From NCBI GenBank assembly GCA_903928915.1, contig CAIYSL010000028.1:1-52562 (forward strand): DNA of 52,562 bases, given 5' to 3'. The first letter of the stretch is position 1, and the number at the start of each line of letters is the position of its first letter. The stretch is from an uncultured Syntrophobacterales bacterium. Its GTDB lineage: Bacteria; Desulfobacterota; Syntrophia; Syntrophales; UBA5619. Below are positions 48,530 through 52,562 of this stretch, piece by piece. Below the pieces are notes generated by a model. The model worked only from the letters and a program-made list of their open reading frames with translations. It was not told the origin of the DNA and ran no database searches. The translations under genes were made by a program, and so were the position numbers.

Positions 48530-48544
48530 CGGTGGGTTGACGGC

Positions 48545-49465
48545 ATGTATGAGGCGTACTTCGGGCTGAAGGAAAATCCGTTCTCGCTTTCCCCGGACCC
48601 GGAGTATCTCTACCTGAGCCCGCAGCACCGGGAGGCGCTCAACTGCCTGATTTACGGGATCGGCGAGCGGAAGGGGTTCATGGTGGTCACCGGCGGGATC
48701 GGCACCGGCAAGACGACCCTCTGCCGCGCCCTCCTCGCCGGCCTCGACGAAACCACGGCCAGTGCACTGATATTCAATCCCGCACTCTCCGAGATCGAAC
48801 TGCTCAAGACGATCAACGAGGAATTCGGGATCAAACTGGTGGGCCGCGGGACGAAGAAGCGGTATCTCGACGGTCTCAACGCCTTCCTGATGAAGAACTT
48901 CGCCGCCGGGAGGAACGCCGTCCTGCTGATCGACGAGGCGCAGAACCTCTCGCACGGCGTGCTGGAACAGATCCGGATGCTTTCGAACCTCGAGACGGTC
49001 CGGGAAAAACTGATCCAGATTATCCTCCTGGGCCAGCCTGAGTTCCGAAGCATGCTGGCGCTGCCGTCGCTTCGTCAGCTGAACGAGCGGATTACGGTCC
49101 GGTATGAGTTGAGGCCCCTTGCCCGTGAGGATGTCCGACGGTACATCGAACACCGCCTGGTCACGGCGGGCGGAGACCGGCTCGGTGATTCCTTCACCGC
49201 GGGGGGGTGCGAGCTGATCTACCGCATGTCGCGGGGCGTCCCGCGGAGGATCAACGCGATCTGCGACCGGGCACTGCTGGTCGCTTACGGCAAGGACACC
49301 CGGATGATCGACCGCCGTCTGATCCGGACTGCCATCCGGGACATCGGGGCGGGATATCTTGCGGAGACCGGCCCCCAGCGGCCCGCTGTCCGCTTTGCCC
49401 TGGCAGCGCTCCTTGCAGCCGCGCTTGCGGCCGCGGGGTATGCGCTCGTCAGGGTGCTTCACTGA
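48545..49465 (+). CDS. gspA: ExeA/GspA-type AAA+ ATPase
   Basis: A 306-residue ATPase. The head MYEAYFGLKENPFSLSPDPEYLYLS is typical of ExeA. Walker A is GGIGTGKTT (50-58), Walker B is AVLLIDEAQNL (120-130), and the sensor region is ILLGQPEFRSML. A membrane helix at the C-terminus (about 284-303) is present, but the periplasmic peptidoglycan-binding part of full ExeA is missing. ExeA with ExeB helps the secretin pass the cell wall. The shortened form with the GspB-like gene behind it suggests a reduced AB pair. Confidence 0.92.
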   Translation: MYEAYFGLKENPFSLSPDPEYLYLSPQHREALNCLIYGIGERKGFMVVTGGIGTGKTTLCRALLAGLDETTASALIFNPALSEIELLKTINEEFGIKLVGRGTKKRYLDGLNAFLMKNFAAGRNAVLLIDEAQNLSHGVLEQIRMLSNLETVREKLIQIILLGQPEFRSMLALPSLRQLNERITVRYELRPLAREDVRRYIEHRLVTAGGDRLGDSFTAGGCELIYRMSRGVPRRINAICDRALLVAYGKDTRMIDRRLIRTAIRDIGAGYLAETGPQRPAVRFALAALLAAALAAAGYALVRVLH

Positions 49466-49471
49466 GCGAGA

Positions 49472-50293
49472 ATGAGTTATATCGACGATGCATTGAGAAA
49501 GGCCCAGCGGGAGCGGGACGGCCGCTATGAGCGGTTCGGCGGAATCATCGCCTCCGGACCGGCAACCCCGCGGAGGCCTCGGAAACGGCTGGCCGCGGGC
49601 GCGGTCCTCGTGGCCCTGGGTCTTGGGGGGGCGCTCCTTGCCGTCTCGCTCCAGCGGCCCTCCCCGGCCACGAGCGATTTCCCCCGGCCGGTCGCGGCGA
49701 GCGACCCCGCAGCGGCGGTTCCGGCTCCGCCCCCGCCCGCGGCGGGGAGTGCTGCCCCGGATCCTGGTACGGCGGGGACGACGCCCGCGGGGGGGGGGCG
49801 TGAGCATGCGGCAGTCCAGGGGAAAGGGTCCCCGGCGGCGGGGCGGCCGGGCGATAAGACTGCCGCAATCGCCGCCCCGGTCGGCGCGTCTGCGGCAGAG
49901 GTCGGCGAATGGTTTCGGGATGCCCTGGCCGCCCAGCGGCGGGGGGAACTCCGGAGGGCGGAGGACCTCTACCAGAGGGTCCTGGCGCGAGACCCCGGGA
50001 ACGTCGAGTCCTTGAACAACGTCGGCGTTATTTACCTGGGGCAGAAGAAGCGCGATAAGGCGATCGCGGTATTCGGCCGGGCTATCATCCTGAAGAAGGA
50101 CTATGTGGACCCCTATTACAACCTGGCATGCCTCTACGCCCAGACGAACGAGGTCGAGGAGAGTCTCTGGTATCTGAAGGTTGCCATGGCCATCAACCGC
50201 GACGTCAAGGGGTGGGCGGAACAGGATGCCGATTTGAGGAATGTCGTCGCATCCCGCGCCTTCAAGAAGATCACGGAGGGACAGCAAAACTGA
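49472..50293 (+). CDS. GspB-like membrane protein with TPR repeats
   Basis: A 273-residue protein. The head MSYIDDALRKAQRERDG is the mark of GspB/ExeB partners. A membrane helix (about 41-59) and an Ala/Pro/Gly-rich periplasmic linker (65-140) follow. Two to three TPR units then run from about 145-255 (RRAEDLYQRVLARDPGNVES, KRDKAIAVFGRAIILKKDY, VEESLWYLKVAMAINRD). Classical GspB has a different C-terminal domain, so the TPR end is a variant. It probably recruits or assembles GspD multimers, with ExeA. Its stop overlaps gspD (TGATG). Confidence 0.85.
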   Translation: MSYIDDALRKAQRERDGRYERFGGIIASGPATPRRPRKRLAAGAVLVALGLGGALLAVSLQRPSPATSDFPRPVAASDPAAAVPAPPPPAAGSAAPDPGTAGTTPAGGGREHAAVQGKGSPAAGRPGDKTAAIAAPVGASAAEVGEWFRDALAAQRRGELRRAEDLYQRVLARDPGNVESLNNVGVIYLGQKKRDKAIAVFGRAIILKKDYVDPYYNLACLYAQTNEVEESLWYLKVAMAINRDVKGWAEQDADLRNVVASRAFKKITEGQQN

Positions 50294-52562
50294 TGCCGTT
50301 TGGACGAACAACAACCAAGGTCGGACAGTGCACCGCCGCGATGCTCGCCGGCTGCGCGCTGATCCTGTTTCTGCTGCCGGCGACGGGATGGACTGCGCGG
50401 CTCGCGGGGGAGGGACAGCCGGTAACGGCCGCGCCTCCGCAGAGCGCCGAGCGGAAAGAGGCTCCGGGAAAGACCGTTTCGGTGCAACCCGCCGCAGGCC
50501 AGGCCCCTGCGGCCCGACCCGCCGGTGCGGTGAACGCCCCCCCGCCCTCGCCGCCGCTCCGCGCGGAAGTACTCCCCCCCTCCCCGGCCCCGGCCGCCGC
50601 CGGGACGGCCGCGGCGCAAACTGCGACCGCGACCCTGCCGTCCGGGCTGCAGCAGCAGCAATCCCAACCGGCGCTGCCTCCCCAGCCCCCGCAGCCGCGG
50701 CAGTCCGCGTCGCAGGCGGGTCGGTTCGTGACGATCGATTTCGACAACGTCGACGTCCGGACCTTCATCAAGTTCGTGAGCGAGCTGACGGGGCGCAACT
50801 TTTTGATCGATGAGAAGGTGCGCGGGAAGGTGACGGTTGTTTCGCCGAAGCGGATCGCGGTGGAGGAGGTGTACCGGGTATTCGAGTCGGTGCTGGAGAT
50901 CTACGGGTTCGCGACGGTGACGGCCGGCGAGGTGACGAAGGTGGTCCCGGCGGTTGACGCGCGGGGGAAGAGCCTGGAGGTGCGTCTGCCGCGGGACGCG
51001 GCTCTGCCGGACGACCGGGTGGTGACTCAGATCCTGTCGTTGCAGCACGCAAGCCCCGACGAGATGAAGAAGATCCTGGACCCGTTGATTTCTAAGACGA
51101 GCATCGTTCTGTCGTACGCGCCGACGGGGATGCTGATCATCACGGACGTTCAGTCGAACATCAAGCGGCTGCAGGAGATCGTGACGGCTCTGGACGTGGA
51201 GGGGACGGGCGACGAGGTGTCGTACATTCCGATTCACGCGGCGTCTGCGGGGGATATCGTGAAGGCGCTGACGGCGGTGTTTGCGCCGCTGCGTCCGGGG
51301 GCCGGGGCGCAGCTGCGGGTGGTGGCGGACGAGCGGACGAACTCGGTGATCGTGCTGTCGCGGCAGCAGATGACGGGTCACGTGAAGAAGCTGATCGCGT
51401 TGATGGACAAGGACATTCCGCGGGTGGGGAACCTGCTGCACGTGTACCGGCTGCAGAACGGGAACGCCGAGGAGATGGTGAAGGTTCTGATGAACCTGCC
51501 GAAGGAGACGACGGCGGCGCGTCCGGCGCAGGCGGGTCAGCCGGCAGCGGCGGCGAAGACGCCTGTGCTGTCGAAGGACATGAACGTGGTGGCGGACAAG
51601 GCGACGAACACGCTGATCATCACGGCGGACCGGAACGACTACCGGATCCTGGAGTCGGTGATCCAGAAGCTGGACGTACCGCGTCCGATGGTGTACATTG
51701 AGGCGCTGATCATGGAGGTGTCGGTCACCAAGAACTTCAACATCGGGGTTGAGTGGCGCGGTCTGCGGGACATCGGCAACGCGGAGCTGAAGGGATTGGG
51801 TTCGAACGCGACGGCGCTGGGGATGGCGGGTTTCACGGGTCAGTCGCTGATTCCGCAGGTCAACGCGAGCACGGGCGCGGTGTCGATGCCGGCGGGGTTC
51901 TCGATGGGGGTTATCGGTGCGGGGATCCAGATCGGGAATGTGGTATTTCCGAACATCGGTGCGGTATTGCAAGCGTACCGGAAGGATTCGGACGTTTCGA
52001 TATTGTCGACGCCGCAGCTGCTGACGCTGAACAACGAGGATGCGGAGATCAACGTGGGGAAGAACGTTCCGTACATTACGCGCACGGACACGTCGGCGGT
52101 GATACCGGGTCAGACCTTCGGCAGCAGCTACGAATACAAGGACGTGGGGGTGATCCTGAAGATCACGCCGAACATCAACGAGGAGCAGTTCGTGCGTCTG
52201 AAGATCGACCAGCAGGTGACGGCGATTTCTGGTGAGCAGACGCAGACGCCGACGACGTTCAAGCGGACGGCGAAGACGACGGTGGTGGTGAAGGACAATG
52301 AGACGGTGGTGATCGGGGGGATGATCGACGATTCGACGAACGTCGAGACGGCGCAGGTCCCCTGCCTGGGGGAGATTCCGCTGGTAGGCTGGCTGTTCAA
52401 GACGATGGCCCGGGGGCGGTCGAAGACGAACTTGTTCGTGTTCATCACCCCGCACATCATCCGGAACCAGAATGAGGCCGCGGCGATCTACCAGAAGAAG
52501 CTCGACGATGTGGGCAACGTCGAGGAGGGGATCATCAAGATGAACGAGGCGCGGACCTTTCA
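50293..52562 (+). CDS. gspD: GspD secretin (3' end outside window)
   Basis: 756 codons visible, no stop. A signal peptide of about 35 residues leads to a very Pro/Ala/Gln-rich stretch (to about residue 150). Then come the N0 domain (VTIDFDNVDVRTFIKFVSEL), N1-N3 (ISLAND-type repeats with DVQSNIKRLQEIV, DERTNSVIVLSR, DKATNTLIITADR) and the secretin barrel (IEALIMEVSVTKNFNIGVEW, VSILSTPQLLTLNNEDAEI, VPCLGEIPLVGWLFK). The proline-rich segment between signal and N0 is unusual. From about 50790 to 52350 nearly all Thr, Ala, Ser and Leu codons end in G, unlike the neighbouring genes. It forms the outer-membrane channel. Confidence 0.95.
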   Translation, partial: MPFGRTTTKVGQCTAAMLAGCALILFLLPATGWTARLAGEGQPVTAAPPQSAERKEAPGKTVSVQPAAGQAPAARPAGAVNAPPPSPPLRAEVLPPSPAPAAAGTAAAQTATATLPSGLQQQQSQPALPPQPPQPRQSASQAGRFVTIDFDNVDVRTFIKFVSELTGRNFLIDEKVRGKVTVVSPKRIAVEEVYRVFESVLEIYGFATVTAGEVTKVVPAVDARGKSLEVRLPRDAALPDDRVVTQILSLQHASPDEMKKILDPLISKTSIVLSYAPTGMLIITDVQSNIKRLQEIVTALDVEGTGDEVSYIPIHAASAGDIVKALTAVFAPLRPGAGAQLRVVADERTNSVIVLSRQQMTGHVKKLIALMDKDIPRVGNLLHVYRLQNGNAEEMVKVLMNLPKETTAARPAQAGQPAAAAKTPVLSKDMNVVADKATNTLIITADRNDYRILESVIQKLDVPRPMVYIEALIMEVSVTKNFNIGVEWRGLRDIGNAELKGLGSNATALGMAGFTGQSLIPQVNASTGAVSMPAGFSMGVIGAGIQIGNVVFPNIGAVLQAYRKDSDVSILSTPQLLTLNNEDAEINVGKNVPYITRTDTSAVIPGQTFGSSYEYKDVGVILKITPNINEEQFVRLKIDQQVTAISGEQTQTPTTFKRTAKTTVVVKDNETVVIGGMIDDSTNVETAQVPCLGEIPLVGWLFKTMARGRSKTNLFVFITPHIIRNQNEAAAIYQKKLDDVGNVEEGIIKMNEARTF

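Noticed and set aside
47483-50314. 943-codon open frame on the minus strand
   Set aside because: Antisense to gspC, exeA and gspB; GC-rich DNA often keeps the opposite frame open.
50134-52455. 773-codon open frame on the minus strand
   Set aside because: It is antisense to gspB/gspD. It arises because gspD codons end mostly in G; the product is an Arg/His/Leu-rich nonsense protein.
1-52562. tRNA, rRNA, CRISPR arrays, insertion sequences, phage genes
   Set aside because: None recognised by eye on either strand. A covariance-model search for tRNA would settle this; I could not run one.

Overview
The window reads as about 52.5 kb of chromosome from a GC-rich, strictly anaerobic Desulfobacterota (deltaproteobacterial) organism, most likely a fermentative or syntrophic relative of the Syntrophales. 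This is an inference from gene content: mercury-methylation genes hgcAB, a soluble trimeric [FeFe] hydrogenase whose NADH subunit is fused to a GltD/NfnB-like flavoprotein, tripartite tricarboxylate (TTT) uptake, sigma-54 promoters, and a type II secretion cluster of deltaproteobacterial gene order. I saw no rRNA, tRNA, CRISPR array, phage gene or intact insertion sequence.

Left part (1-12.7 kb): the end of an MFS transporter; a cysteine-rich MarR-type regulator overlapping hgcA and followed by hgcB (mercury methylation); a hybrid sensor kinase; a QueG-like Fe-S protein; a minus-strand operon CBS protein-tctB-tctA-alpha/beta hydrolase-tctC with a perfect 18-bp palindrome in its leader; a second MFS exporter; a small protein; and an acyl-CoA thioesterase.

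Hydrogenase region (12.8-22.9 kb, minus strand): ten genes apparently transcribed from one sigma-54-type promoter near 22840 through a hairpin-rich leader. The order is DRTGG protein, anti-sigma-like ATPase, degenerate hydrogenase-like Fe-S protein, second DRTGG protein, hydC/hndA (2Fe-2S), hndB (2Fe-2S), hydB-GltD fusion, PHP phosphoesterase-like protein, second GHKL ATPase, and hydA. A hairpin terminator lies after hydA. The catalytic core (HydABC) is interleaved with proteins of signalling type whose role is unknown.

Middle part (22.9-33.5 kb): an AT-rich spacer of about 0.5 kb, a PLP aminotransferase, a patatin, a CDGSH protein, a methyltransferase translationally coupled to a MOT1-type molybdate/sulfate permease, a cupin, an orphan TctC, a small membrane protein, an alpha/beta hydrolase, and tex.

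Nitrogen region (33.6-40.1 kb): two ammonium transport operons, each with its own sigma-54 -24/-12 promoter. The first is outer-membrane barrel-amt-glnK. The second is amt-glnK-orphan NifA-like Fis helix-turn-helix. Both PII proteins lack Tyr51, the site of uridylylation. Between the operons lies a pair of homologous half-size permeases on the opposite strand.

Right part (40.3 kb to end): type II secretion genes gspF-G-H-I-J-K-L-M-N-C, an ExeA-type ATPase, a GspB-like TPR protein, and gspD, which runs off the window. gspE is not in the window. Most junctions overlap or are very short, so this looks like one long operon. The body of gspD has a codon choice strikingly different from its neighbours.
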